Assembly: GCA_964483245.1 (NCBI GenBank)
Contig: CAZABP010000019.1
Location: forward strand, 1 to 64,000
Source: CAZABP01 sp964483245
GTDB taxonomy: Bacteria > Planctomycetota > UBA1135 > UBA2386
Direction of reading: 5' to 3'
DNA length: 64,000 bases
The notes beneath the pieces are model-generated. The model was not told where the DNA came from. It did not search any database and saw only the letters and a list, made by a program, of their open reading frames with translations. Every line of letters starts with the position of its first letter. The stretch's first letter is position 1. Made by a program: the position numbers and the translations under genes. Shown piece by piece: positions 25,356 through 34,088 of the stretch.

Positions 25356-25571
25356 ATGACCCTAGCTTTCCTCGGCCTTCCTGGTGGTTGGGAGTGGCTG
25401 ATCATCCTGGTGATCGTCCTGCTCCTGTTCGGGAACCGCATTCCCGGCATGGCGCGGGCCCTCGGCTCCGGCATCACGGAGTTCAAGAAGGGCCTCAAGG
25501 GGGATGAGGAGCCCAAGCAGGGCAGCGATGCCGTGCGCCGGCAGGAGCAGCACAAGGGGACCGCAGATTGA
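25356..25571 (+). CDS. tatA: Sec-independent protein translocase TatA
   Basis: 71 residues. A short outer part and one helix (WEWLIILVIVLLLFG), the FG hinge in LLLFGNRIPGMARALGSG, then an amphipathic helix (ITEFKKGLKG) and a charged tail. This is the TatA/TatE architecture; it oligomerises to let folded twin-arginine substrates cross the membrane. The ATG at 25356 is selected because the hydrophobic helix should be near the N-terminus. TatC is not in the window. Confidence 0.9.
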   Translation: MTLAFLGLPGGWEWLIILVIVLLLFGNRIPGMARALGSGITEFKKGLKGDEEPKQGSDAVRRQEQHKGTAD

Positions 25572-25617
25572 TCCGGGCCGGCTTCCCGCCCGGAGCTGCC
25601 TGACGCTGAGCATCGCA

Positions 25618-26592
25618 TTGCAGCCCGTCGTCGCATTCGCGGATCTGTCAGCCCCGGTCGCCCCGGAGATGGGCCGCGTGACCCGCGAGCTGCTCGCCGA
25701 GCTGCTGGAGCGGCAGACCGATCTGCGCCCGCTGCTCGAACACGTCGGTCGCTACCGCGGCAAGCAGCTGCGCCCGATGTTGGTGCTGCTGGCGGGTCGC
25801 GCCACCGGGGCGCTGACCGAGGAGCACATCACGGTCGCGAAGGTGGTCGAGCTGCTGCACACGGCGACGCTGGTGCACGACGACATCCTGGACGGCGCTG
25901 AGCTGCGCCGCCGGCTGCCGACGATCGGCCATCTGCACGGAAACGAAATCTCGGTCCTGCTCGGGGATTTCCTGTACGCCCATGCCTTCCACATGGCGGT
26001 TTCGCTGCCGGACCCGACCTGCAGCCGCATCCTCGCGGATGTGGTGCGCACGATCTGCCGCGGCGAGATCACGCAGATCCTCCACCGCCTCGACTTCGGC
26101 TGGACCGAGCCGCGCTACCTCGAGGTCATCGCACAGAAGACCGCGAGTCTCTATGCCGCTGCTTGCCACCTCGGCGCGCATCACGCAGGAGCGGATCGCG
26201 CAGTCTGCGAGCGGCTTGCGCGCTATGGCAACGAGATCGGGATCGCGTTCCAGATCATCGACGACTGCCTGGACCTCGACGGTGAGGAGGATGTCGTCGG
26301 GAAGACGCTCGGTTCGGATCTGGAGAAGGGGAAGTTGACGCTGCCGCTGCTGTACCTGCTGCAAGGGGAACGCGGCCCGGCGCTGGCGGAGCTGATGCTC
26401 GCGCCGGCGAACGGCCGGCGGATGCAGCAGCTGCGGCAGGAGTTCGATCTGACCGGCGCGGTCGCGATGGCGCGGGCCGAGGCGTCGCGCCGGGTCGAGT
26501 TGGCGCTGGCGGAGCTGGAGGGGATCCCCGACAGCCCGGCGCGCGCATCCCTGACGCAGGTCGGACTGCATGTCCTCGCGCGCAACCTCTGA
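25618..26592 (+). CDS. Polyprenyl diphosphate synthase (trans-isoprenyl, long chain)
   Basis: About 324 residues. The first Asp-rich motif is HDDILDGAELRR, the second is IIDDCLDLDGEEDVVGK. Other blocks are GKQLRPMLVLLAGRA, HTATLVHDD and GSDLEKGKLTLPLLYLL, typical of octaprenyl or heptaprenyl diphosphate synthases that make quinone side chains. A TTG at 25618 is proposed as start because homologues have the FADLSAPVA segment near the N-terminus; the first ATG (25669) would remove it. The end overlaps the following gene by 23 bp. Chain length cannot be stated from sequence alone. Confidence 0.88.
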   Translation: MQPVVAFADLSAPVAPEMGRVTRELLAELLERQTDLRPLLEHVGRYRGKQLRPMLVLLAGRATGALTEEHITVAKVVELLHTATLVHDDILDGAELRRRLPTIGHLHGNEISVLLGDFLYAHAFHMAVSLPDPTCSRILADVVRTICRGEITQILHRLDFGWTEPRYLEVIAQKTASLYAAACHLGAHHAGADRAVCERLARYGNEIGIAFQIIDDCLDLDGEEDVVGKTLGSDLEKGKLTLPLLYLLQGERGPALAELMLAPANGRRMQQLRQEFDLTGAVAMARAEASRRVELALAELEGIPDSPARASLTQVGLHVLARNL

Positions 26593-28012
26593 TTCCCCGC
26601 AGACGCCGCCACGCGGCGGCACGGGTGGGGCGACTGGCGCCGCCGCGGCGGCGGAGCCGGGGCGGCGCTCGGCCCGCACCCGCTGGCTCGAGGGGTTCCT
26701 GCTCGCGCTGGGTGCGATCGCGTGGTTCGAACTGTCCGACGTCGCGGCAGTCGTCGGGGACTGGGCGCACAGCGATTGGTTCGCCCGGGTGCGGCTGATC
26801 TCGACCTACGTCGTCGGGGTCGCGTTCGTGTTGTGGCTCTGGGAGCGGATCTGGCCGGTGCTGCGCACGCCGCAGTTCGGCATCGCGTTCCTGCTGCTCG
26901 GTGCCGTGACCTGGTTCCGCGATCCGCTGCTGACGACACCGATGTCCTGGGTCGGCTTCGCGAGCGGCGACGCGACGGTGGCGCCCAGCGAGCTGCGCAC
27001 GCTGCGCGTGCCGCTGCAGAGCCAGGCGACGCCCGCGGATCTGGCCGAGCGGCTCGGGTTCCAGCCGGCCGGCGGCGGGCTGACCCCGGCGCGTGCGTTC
27101 CAGTACGTGCTGCCGGATGGCTGGCAGGAGCTGACGCCGAGCGAGTTCCGCTGGATCAACCTGAAGGCGGACGACGCCGAGTGCTATGTGACGCTGTTGC
27201 CCGGCGGCGGCGGTGGGCTGCTCGACAACGTGAACCGGTGGCGCGGTCAGTTCGGGATGCCTCCCCTCGACGACGCTGCGCTCGCGGCGCTGCCGCGCAG
27301 CCCGCTGCTTGGCAGTCCGGCCGTGTTGGTCGAAGCGGCCGGCACGTTCCAGGGGGCCGCGGAGCAGGCGCTGCTCGGTCTGATCGCGCAGAACAAGAGC
27401 GGCACGCTGACGGTCAAGATGACGGGACCACGGGAGACGTTGGCGCGCCACCGCGACGCGTTCCTGGCGTTCACGAAGTCGCTGAGCCCGTCCGCCGAGC
27501 TGCGTGCGATGGCGGAGGGAGGCCCGGCCGCGGCGCAGGCGAAGAACCAACCGCCGTCCCAACCGCCGGCCGGGCCCGGCACGGGTTGGAACTGGGAGGC
27601 GCCGGACACCTGGCGCCGCGGGCCGGAGCGCGCGATGCGCGAGGTGACGTTCCTGATCGGCGACGAGCCGGCGGCAGAGTGCTGGGTCTCGGTGCTGCAC
27701 GGCGATGCCGGCGGCATGCTCGCCAACATCAACCGCTGGCGCAGCGAGGTCGGCCAGGCTCCGGTCGGCCAGCTCGAGGAGCAGCCGCTGCAGAGCGTGC
27801 GGGTGCTCGGCGGCGATGGCGTGCTGGTCGAGCTGACCGGGCAATACCAGGGCCGCAGCGGACCGCGTGTCGAAGACGCGATGATGCTCGGGGTCGCGGC
27901 CGCATTGCCGGATCGGATGCTGTTCGTCAAGCTGGTCGGGCGGCGCGACGTCGTGACGAACGAGCGCGCGCGCTTCCTGTCGTTCGTGCAGTCCCTGACC
28001 GAGAAGAGGTAA
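26570..28012 (+). CDS. Membrane protein with duplicated extracytoplasmic domain, upstream of System II cytochrome c genes
   Basis: 480 residues. An Ala/Gly-rich N-terminus is followed by three membrane helices (about 41-60, 72-92, 102-118). The rest is two copies of one domain, at ~180-305 and ~340-477. Each has a Cys or polar strand and the matching motif GGGGLLDNVNRWRGQFGMPP in copy 1 and AGGMLANINRWRSEVGQAP in copy 2. A Pro-rich linker lies between them. I do not recognise a named family. It precedes resB by 5 bp and so is probably co-expressed with cytochrome c biogenesis genes. A role in that pathway is inference. Confidence 0.72.
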   Translation: MSSRATSDSPQTPPRGGTGGATGAAAAAEPGRRSARTRWLEGFLLALGAIAWFELSDVAAVVGDWAHSDWFARVRLISTYVVGVAFVLWLWERIWPVLRTPQFGIAFLLLGAVTWFRDPLLTTPMSWVGFASGDATVAPSELRTLRVPLQSQATPADLAERLGFQPAGGGLTPARAFQYVLPDGWQELTPSEFRWINLKADDAECYVTLLPGGGGGLLDNVNRWRGQFGMPPLDDAALAALPRSPLLGSPAVLVEAAGTFQGAAEQALLGLIAQNKSGTLTVKMTGPRETLARHRDAFLAFTKSLSPSAELRAMAEGGPAAAQAKNQPPSQPPAGPGTGWNWEAPDTWRRGPERAMREVTFLIGDEPAAECWVSVLHGDAGGMLANINRWRSEVGQAPVGQLEEQPLQSVRVLGGDGVLVELTGQYQGRSGPRVEDAMMLGVAAALPDRMLFVKLVGRRDVVTNERARFLSFVQSLTEKR

Positions 28013-28017
28013 CCGCC

Positions 28018-29172
28018 ATGCTGCGGGCACTCGTGCAGTTGTTCTCGTCGTACGGGCTGGCCGCCCTCGTGCTGGTCTATCTGATGGTGCTGACGTTCCT
28101 CGGCACGATCGAGCAGGGGGAGATCGGGCTGTACGAGGCGCAGCGGAAGTACTTCGACTCCTGGTTCGTGCGCTTCCCGTGGCCGGGGGGCCAGCTCGCG
28201 ATGGCGGTGCTGGCGGTCAACCTGATCGTCGGCGGAGTCGTGCGGATGCACTGGCGCTGGTCGCGCGCCGGGATCCTGATCACGCACTTCGGGATCCTGC
28301 TGCTGCTCGCCGCCGGCTGGGTCAAGCTGGTGATGTCGGACGACGGCTACCTGCGGATGTACGAAGGGGACCGCGCGGCGCACTTCACGAGCTACTACGA
28401 CTGGGAGGTCGCGGTCGGCGTGTTGTCCGGCGACGGCAGCCGCGAGGTCGTGCTGGATGGTCGCGAGTTCACGCAGCGCCGCGCGGGCGCGGTGACGACG
28501 CTCGATGCGCCGGCGCTGCCATTCACGCTGGAGCTGAGCGGATTCGCGCGCAACTCGATGCCGCGGCGCAACGCGCCGCGGTTCCCGACTTCGGCGCGCG
28601 TCGTCGATGGGTTCTACCTCGAGCCGCGGCCGCTGTTCGAGCAGGCGGAGGCGAACGTCGCCGGGATCTATGCGACGCTGCGCTGGCGCGACGGGCGTGA
28701 GCCGCAGGAGTCGATCCTGTGGGGTGCCGAGGAGACCCGGCCGTGGACGCTGTTCGAAGGTGGCGCGGAGTACCAGATCTCGCTGCGCCGGCGGACCTGG
28801 CCGATCCCGTTCACGTTGCAGCTCGAGGACTTCGACATGGCGTGGCACCCCGGCACGCGCAAGCCGAAGTACTTCCAGAGCGACGTGCTGAAGATCGAAG
28901 GGGACGACGTGCAACAGGTGCGGATCCAGATGAACGAGCCGCTGCGCGATCGGGGGTACGTGTTCTTCCAGAGCAACTGGGGGCCGCAGGACGGCAGCGC
29001 GGGGCCGCAGTACTCGGTGTTCTCGGTGGTGCGGAATCCCTCCGACAAGTGGCCGGAGTGGGCGTGCTGGATCATCGCGCTCGGGCTGTTCCTGCACTTC
29101 ACGTCGAAGTTCGCCGGCTACGCCGACCGTGAGCGGCGGCGCCTGACGCGCGAGGAGGAGGTGACGGCATGA
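28018..29172 (+). CDS. resB: ResB-like cytochrome c biogenesis protein
   Basis: 384 residues. Two or three N-terminal helices (SYGLAALVLVYLMVLTFLGT, LAMAVLAVNLIVGGVV, ILITHFGILLLLAAGW), a large periplasmic domain with RDRGYVFFQSNWGPQDG, and a last helix (WACWIIALGLFLHF). ResB (Ccs1) works with CcsA in System II to carry haem across the membrane and attach it to CxxCH apoproteins. This form is shorter than classic ResB. It overlaps the ccsA start by ATGA (29169-29172), so the pair is translationally coupled. Confidence 0.88.
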   Translation: MLRALVQLFSSYGLAALVLVYLMVLTFLGTIEQGEIGLYEAQRKYFDSWFVRFPWPGGQLAMAVLAVNLIVGGVVRMHWRWSRAGILITHFGILLLLAAGWVKLVMSDDGYLRMYEGDRAAHFTSYYDWEVAVGVLSGDGSREVVLDGREFTQRRAGAVTTLDAPALPFTLELSGFARNSMPRRNAPRFPTSARVVDGFYLEPRPLFEQAEANVAGIYATLRWRDGREPQESILWGAEETRPWTLFEGGAEYQISLRRRTWPIPFTLQLEDFDMAWHPGTRKPKYFQSDVLKIEGDDVQQVRIQMNEPLRDRGYVFFQSNWGPQDGSAGPQYSVFSVVRNPSDKWPEWACWIIALGLFLHFTSKFAGYADRERRRLTREEEVTA

Positions 29173-31100
29173 AGCGTCTGCTCACCGCGATGTTGTTCGG
29201 CGCCTTGCTGCCGGCGCAGCAGGCGCAGCCGCAATCCGGACCGCAGGCCTGGCCTGCGGCGATCGTCGATCGCTTCGAGACGATCGCCGTCCAGGACGAC
29301 GGCCGGGTCAAGCCGCTGCGGACGTATGCCGCGTTCGCGCTGCTGCGCATGCACGGCGCGCGCGCGCTGTCGATGGCGGCGGGCCGGCTCTCACCGATCG
29401 AGTGGATGCTCGACGTGCTGTTCCGGCCGGAGCTGGCGCACACGCAGCCGGTGTTCCGGATCGAGAACGACGAGGTGCTCGACGCCATCGGCGCCGCGCA
29501 CGAGGGGAAGCGCAAGCGGGATCGGTACTCGTACCGCGAGCTCGAACGGCATCGCGAGCGCTGCTTCGCGCTCGGCCGGCAGTACGGCCAGATCGAATCC
29601 GGCCTGCGCACGCCAGTGCAGCAGCAGACGGTCATGCTGGCGCACAATCTCGCCCAGTACGAGGACCTGACCGGCCTGCTGGAGTTCGCGCGCCGGCGGC
29701 TGACGGTCCCGGCCGACAGTCCGACGCTGCAGAAGGTGCTCGGCAGCGGCGAGGTCCGCTTCAGCCGCGTCGTGCGCGAATTGGACCGGATCATCGAGGC
29801 GTTCCATGCTTCGGACGGGACGGAGATGTCCGAGGCGGACCGCGCGGAGCTGCGGCGCGTATCGGAGTTCCTCGGTCAGGTCGAGCGGCTGAGCCACGCG
29901 GCGGATGCGCTGATGTGGTTGCCGCCGGAGGAGGCGGAGCGCAGGGAGTGGATGACGTTCCACGACGTGCTCGCGGAACCGGCCGGCCCGGCGCGGGACC
30001 GCCGGCTCGAGATCCTCGAGGACTTCGAAGCGTTGACCGACGTCGTCGGCGACATGCCTGCGTTCGACCAGCGGTCGGCGACGCTGCACGCGCATTTGAA
30101 GGCACTCGCCGAGGCGCGTGGGGAGTACTCGAAGATCGGGCTCGAGGTGTTCTTCTACGAGCTGGATCCGTTCACGTACGCGCTCGGGTTCTACCTGCTG
30201 GCGTTCGTCGTCTGCATGGTCGGTTGGATGCGCACGCGGTCGCGCCCGCTGTGGGGCGTAGCGTGGGCGCTCACCGTCGTGCCGACGGTGCTGTTGATCG
30301 GCGGGATCGTGATCCGCTGCATCCTGCGCTCGCGGCCGCCGGTCAGCACGCTGTACGAGACGATCCTGTTCATCACCGCGAGCATCGCGTTGGTCGCATT
30401 CGTCATCGAATGGGTCAACCGGCGGCGGATCGGGCTGACGTTGGCGGCGTTCCTCGGCGTGGTCGGGATGTTCATCGCGCGCAAGCACGAGGAGATCGAG
30501 GGCACCGACACGATGCCGACGCTGCTCGCCGTGCTCGACACCAACTTCTGGCTGTCGACACACGTGACCACGGTCACGCTCGGCTACGCCGCGGGGCTGC
30601 TGGCGGCTGCGATCGCGCACATCTACGTGCTCGGCAGGCTGTTCGGCTGGCGCCGCGACGATGCGCCGTTCTATCGGGCCATCGCGCGGATGGTCTACGG
30701 CGTGATCTGCTTCGGGTTGTTGTTCTCGGTCGTCGGCACGATCCTCGGCGGCGTCTGGGCGAATGACTCGTGGGGTCGGTTCTGGGGTTGGGATCCCAAG
30801 GAGAACGGGGCGTTGATGATCTGCCTGTGGGAGATCGCGATGCTGCACGCGCGGATGGGCGGCTACCTGAAGGACTTCGGGTTCTGCCTCGCGTCGATCT
30901 TCGGCGGCATCGTCGTCGCGTTCTCGTGGTGGGGGGTGAACCTGCTCGGGATCGGGCTGCACAGCTACGGCTTCACGAGCGGGATCTCGTTGGCGCTGAA
31001 CATCTTCTATGGGTCGCAGCTCGTGGTGCTCGGGCTGGGTGCGGTGGTGATGTGGCAGGAGCACCGAGATGCGGCCGCGGCGCAGGACGCGGGTGCGTAG
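29169..31100 (+). CDS. ccsA: CcsA/CcsB-type cytochrome c synthetase (System II)
   Basis: 643 residues. The first ~330 residues are an exported domain after a signal-like helix (LLTAMLFGALLPAQQ). About eight membrane helices follow. The tryptophan-rich WWD-type haem-binding block is WGRFWGWDPKENGALMICLWE, and conserved His residues occur in the flanking helices (for example HVTTVTLGYAAG). It is the haem-handling lyase partner of ResB. The long N-terminal extension is seen in other bacteria where CcsA carries extra periplasmic domains. Substrates could include the di-haem protein at 9333-10946. Confidence 0.9.
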   Translation: MKRLLTAMLFGALLPAQQAQPQSGPQAWPAAIVDRFETIAVQDDGRVKPLRTYAAFALLRMHGARALSMAAGRLSPIEWMLDVLFRPELAHTQPVFRIENDEVLDAIGAAHEGKRKRDRYSYRELERHRERCFALGRQYGQIESGLRTPVQQQTVMLAHNLAQYEDLTGLLEFARRRLTVPADSPTLQKVLGSGEVRFSRVVRELDRIIEAFHASDGTEMSEADRAELRRVSEFLGQVERLSHAADALMWLPPEEAERREWMTFHDVLAEPAGPARDRRLEILEDFEALTDVVGDMPAFDQRSATLHAHLKALAEARGEYSKIGLEVFFYELDPFTYALGFYLLAFVVCMVGWMRTRSRPLWGVAWALTVVPTVLLIGGIVIRCILRSRPPVSTLYETILFITASIALVAFVIEWVNRRRIGLTLAAFLGVVGMFIARKHEEIEGTDTMPTLLAVLDTNFWLSTHVTTVTLGYAAGLLAAAIAHIYVLGRLFGWRRDDAPFYRAIARMVYGVICFGLLFSVVGTILGGVWANDSWGRFWGWDPKENGALMICLWEIAMLHARMGGYLKDFGFCLASIFGGIVVAFSWWGVNLLGIGLHSYGFTSGISLALNIFYGSQLVVLGLGAVVMWQEHRDAAAAQDAGA

Positions 31101-31185
31101 CGGTACGCTGAACCGGCGGTAGGGGGGCGCTCGTTCGCAGGCGGCGGTGAAGAACCTGCCGCCCGCGCTGCGCTCCGGTCTCGTC

Positions 31186-31202
31186 GGCTTCGTGTCGAAG
31201 CC
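31186..31202 (+). terminator. Candidate hairpin between convergent ccsA and lipase genes
   Basis: GGCTTCG-TGT-CGAAGCC is a perfect 7-bp stem with a 3-nt loop, followed by ATGTTTG. The T-run is weak. It lies between two converging genes, where a bidirectional terminator would be expected. Confidence 0.4.
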
Positions 31203-31239
31203 ATGTTTGCTGCGGCGGCGAAGCGGACGCAGTCCGCCC

Positions 31240-33111
31240 TCACCGGTGCGGGCCCCACGTTGCAGCGATCTTCGCCGCTCCGGTCGCCGACGACTGCTCG
31301 AGGTAGGCGACGTAGAGCTTGGGATACAACGGGTTGACCCAGAGCAGGCTCGTGAGCCAGCTCCGGGCATTCCCCGCGGCTCCATGCACGGCCAACGGCT
31401 TCTTGCTCGTGCTCGGCGTGCCGTCGTAGACCGCGACATGGTCGAACGCGCCGGGATCGGCGATCTGCCAGTTCATCGCCACCAGCACTCCACTCTGCGT
31501 CAGGCGCACGGTCGGGGCCTTCCACGTGTAAGGACCCGCAGTGGCGAGGAACTTGCGCTCGCCCAGCGGGCCGCCCTGCTGGATGTACGCGATGTAGAGG
31601 CCAGGCCCCTTCGCGCGCGTGGTGATGAACGAACCGTTCGCAGACGCGGAGGCCCAACGGCCGACCGCGATCGGCGCGTTTGGTCCGGCCGTCAGCGGAT
31701 CCTGGTCGTAGAGCGCGATCCAGTCGCTGTGGTAGCCGTACTGCTTCCGCTCCGGGTAGTCCCACGCGAGCGTCATGTAGCCGTGCGGCACTGAGGTCGA
31801 CACGCTCAGGCTGATGCGGGGCGCCGGCAGGACCTGGTCCAGCCGGTCCATGTACTGGTACTGGACATGCGGCAGCGTGCCCGGCGTCAGCGCGAGATCG
31901 ACCCCGAAGTCCGCGCCCTGTTCGGCGAGTCGCACCCGCCAGGGGTAGAGCACCTGCATGCGGCTGGGCTGCGTGTACTCGAACACGCCGAACTTCGGCG
32001 GCGGCGAGTGCGGCACGAGGTCGTCCTTGTTCGCCACTGCGAAGTGGTTGGGCACGCGCTTGGCAAACTCGGTCTCGCGGCCCGGGCTCATCGCGCGCGG
32101 CGCCGCGTGCGTGTAGGTGATGACATCGTTCTTGGCCACACCCGCCGCCGCGAGCATCGGCTGCAGTTCGTGCGCAGCGACCAACGCGAGCGCGCCGCCC
32201 AGGCTGTGCCCACTGATGTAGACGCGTGTGGACGGCTTCACCAGCCGGCCGAGTTCGGCGCGCAGCTTGGTTTCCACGTCCTGGAACGCCTGCAGGAACC
32301 CGGCATGGAATCCGCTGGGGTCCTGCGTCGCCGAGATGTCGGTGAGCCAGTCGTTGATGCTGCAGAGATCGGTGCCGCGGAACACCACCGCAACATCACA
32401 AGCCGGGTTGGCAGCAACGAACATGAAGGTCTCCGGCACCAGCTTGTTCGTGGAGCGCGAGCTCTTGATGACGTCGACGACCTGGAACCCCCCCTGCAGT
32501 CTCCTGCCGGTGAACAGTGGGCCGCCACCGTTCGGAGGCAGTTTCAACGTCCCCGAACAGAGTCTGCTGTTGTCGTACTGGTACGAATCCCAACAGAGCT
32601 CCAGCGTGTCCTTCGCGATCTTCGTTGCGAACGCCGTCGAGGTGGCGGTCCGCGCGCCCACCGTCGCCTCCAGTCCCCAGGTGGCGGCGAAGAATGGCTG
32701 TGGGCCGGAGAACTCGTAGTTCAGCGCCTGCACCATGAACTTCAGCCCGAGCATCGTGACGACCGACAGCGTGAAGTCGCAGCTGCCATTCCCGTCCAGT
32801 ACCTTGCTCTCCAGGAGGTGCGTTGCCGGATCCACGAGCAGGTTGGCACCCAGGAGCGGCAGGTTCGCCCGTGCGAAGCCGATCAGGATTGCGCCGCCGG
32901 TGCCCGGCTTGCCGCCGGAGAGGTAGAACGCGGTCCGGCTTGCCTCGGCACAGACCCCGAGCCGCAGCTCTTGCACGGTCTGTGCCGGGGCCCCGGACGG
33001 CTGGCCGTAGTGGACGACGTCGAGTTGCGTCGCCTGGGCAGCGAGACCCGTGCCGAGCGTGATGGCCAGGAGCGGCGCGAGGGTCGGGAGCGGTGGGAGT
33101 TGGGCTCTCAT
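31240..33111 (-). CDS. Secreted class-3 type lipase
   Basis: 623 residues with a signal peptide (APLLAITLGTGLAAQA). The alpha/beta-hydrolase core is at about residues 205-390: DVAVVFRGTDLCSINDWLTD is the oxyanion region, YISGHSLGGALALVAAHEL holds the nucleophile Ser at about 303, and NKDDLVPHSPP holds the probable Asp. A His in TPGTLPHVQYQY may complete the triad. The N-terminal ~200 residues have several Cys (C54, C111, C173, C185), perhaps in disulphides. The C-terminal ~220 residues look like two beta-sandwich repeats (IALYDQDPLTAGPNAP, VAVYDGTPSTSKKPLAV) and may bind surfaces. Substrate unknown. Confidence 0.85.
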   Translation of the reverse strand: MRAQLPPLPTLAPLLAITLGTGLAAQATQLDVVHYGQPSGAPAQTVQELRLGVCAEASRTAFYLSGGKPGTGGAILIGFARANLPLLGANLLVDPATHLLESKVLDGNGSCDFTLSVVTMLGLKFMVQALNYEFSGPQPFFAATWGLEATVGARTATSTAFATKIAKDTLELCWDSYQYDNSRLCSGTLKLPPNGGGPLFTGRRLQGGFQVVDVIKSSRSTNKLVPETFMFVAANPACDVAVVFRGTDLCSINDWLTDISATQDPSGFHAGFLQAFQDVETKLRAELGRLVKPSTRVYISGHSLGGALALVAAHELQPMLAAAGVAKNDVITYTHAAPRAMSPGRETEFAKRVPNHFAVANKDDLVPHSPPPKFGVFEYTQPSRMQVLYPWRVRLAEQGADFGVDLALTPGTLPHVQYQYMDRLDQVLPAPRISLSVSTSVPHGYMTLAWDYPERKQYGYHSDWIALYDQDPLTAGPNAPIAVGRWASASANGSFITTRAKGPGLYIAYIQQGGPLGERKFLATAGPYTWKAPTVRLTQSGVLVAMNWQIADPGAFDHVAVYDGTPSTSKKPLAVHGAAGNARSWLTSLLWVNPLYPKLYVAYLEQSSATGAAKIAATWGPHR

Positions 33112-33479
33112 CGGAGCTGGTATTGACCGGGCCGGACCGGATGTGACTTCCCCGGGTCCTGCGCACCATGCGTGTGGATCCGGATCGCTTCCGCCGGAAC
33201 CGCGGCCGCGCTGGGGCGCGGGTTTTTCTCGGCGGAGGGGGGAACCGCGCGCGAGTTCGGGGCACAGGCCTGCTGCCCGCAACCTGCTCATGCGGGCCAA
33301 CTCGCGCCCGCGTGCACACCCGCGGGTGGGCAGCTGCGCGCTGTGGCGCGCCATGGGCCGGGCCGCAACCCGTCCCGATCCAGCCTGAGCGACGCCAAAC
33401 GCGGGCTGCGGGCTGGTTGGCGCACACCCAGCGCATCAACAGACATGGTGAGCAGGATCTGCGTGGCACAATCCGCGCC
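33112..33479. other. Divergent 368-bp gap between lipase and ECF sigma gene
   Basis: This gap must hold promoters for both genes. I see no convincing coding sequence and no clear repeat. CACAAT stands about 10 bases before the ECF ATG and might be a -10 element of a nearly leaderless transcript, without a good -35. Confidence 0.4.
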
Positions 33480-34088
33480 ATGCCCGCCGGTCCCGAGCCT
33501 GAGCCGACCGCAGACCTGGTCCGCCAGATCCAGGCCGGCGACGAGGACCGGTTCACCGAGCTCTACAGCCGGCTTTCGCCGACCCTGTTCCTCTGGATCA
33601 GTCTGAAGCTCCCGCGCGGCCTGCAGGTCCACGTCGCACCCGAGGACGTCCTGCAGGAGATCTGGTGCCGCGCGATGGCGAAGTTCGCCAGCTACGAGCC
33701 CGAGCGTTCGCCGTTCCGGAGCTGGATCTTCGGCTTCGCCTACCGCGTCGTGCAGGAAGCCTTGCGCGCTGCGATCCGGCTGCGGCGGGCAGAGGCGCCG
33801 GCCGATTCCAAGGTGTTCGCCTTCACGGACGTTCCGGCGGTCGCGACCGCGATCACGCAGCGCGTCGCCAGGGAGGACACGCTGCGTCAGTTGCTTGCTT
33901 GCATCCGCGAGATGGCGCTGGACAGCGAGGATCAGGACCTGCTGTTGCTGCGGGGCATGGAGGGTCTGCCGTACGAGCAGGTTGCGGCGCATCTCGGCGT
34001 GACGCCGGCGGCCGCGCGCAAGCGCTGGGAGCGGTTGCGCCTGGAGCTGCAGCATTCGCCGGCCACGGCGCTGCTCGATGCACCGTGA
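33480..34088 (+). CDS. ECF-type RNA polymerase sigma factor, partner of the downstream kinase
   Basis: 202 residues. Region 2: DEDRFTELYSRLSPTLFLWI with APEDVLQEIWCRAMAKFASYEPERSPFRSWIFGFAYRV. Region 4: EDQDLLLLRGMEGLPYEQVAAHLGVTPAAARKRWERLRLEL, a normal helix-turn-helix. The stop overlaps the GTG of a Ser/Thr kinase (GTGA at 34085-34088). ECF factors fused or paired with Ser/Thr kinases are a known planctomycete theme, where the kinase probably replaces an anti-sigma factor. Target promoters are unknown. Confidence 0.9.
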   Translation: MPAGPEPEPTADLVRQIQAGDEDRFTELYSRLSPTLFLWISLKLPRGLQVHVAPEDVLQEIWCRAMAKFASYEPERSPFRSWIFGFAYRVVQEALRAAIRLRRAEAPADSKVFAFTDVPAVATAITQRVAREDTLRQLLACIREMALDSEDQDLLLLRGMEGLPYEQVAAHLGVTPAAARKRWERLRLELQHSPATALLDAP

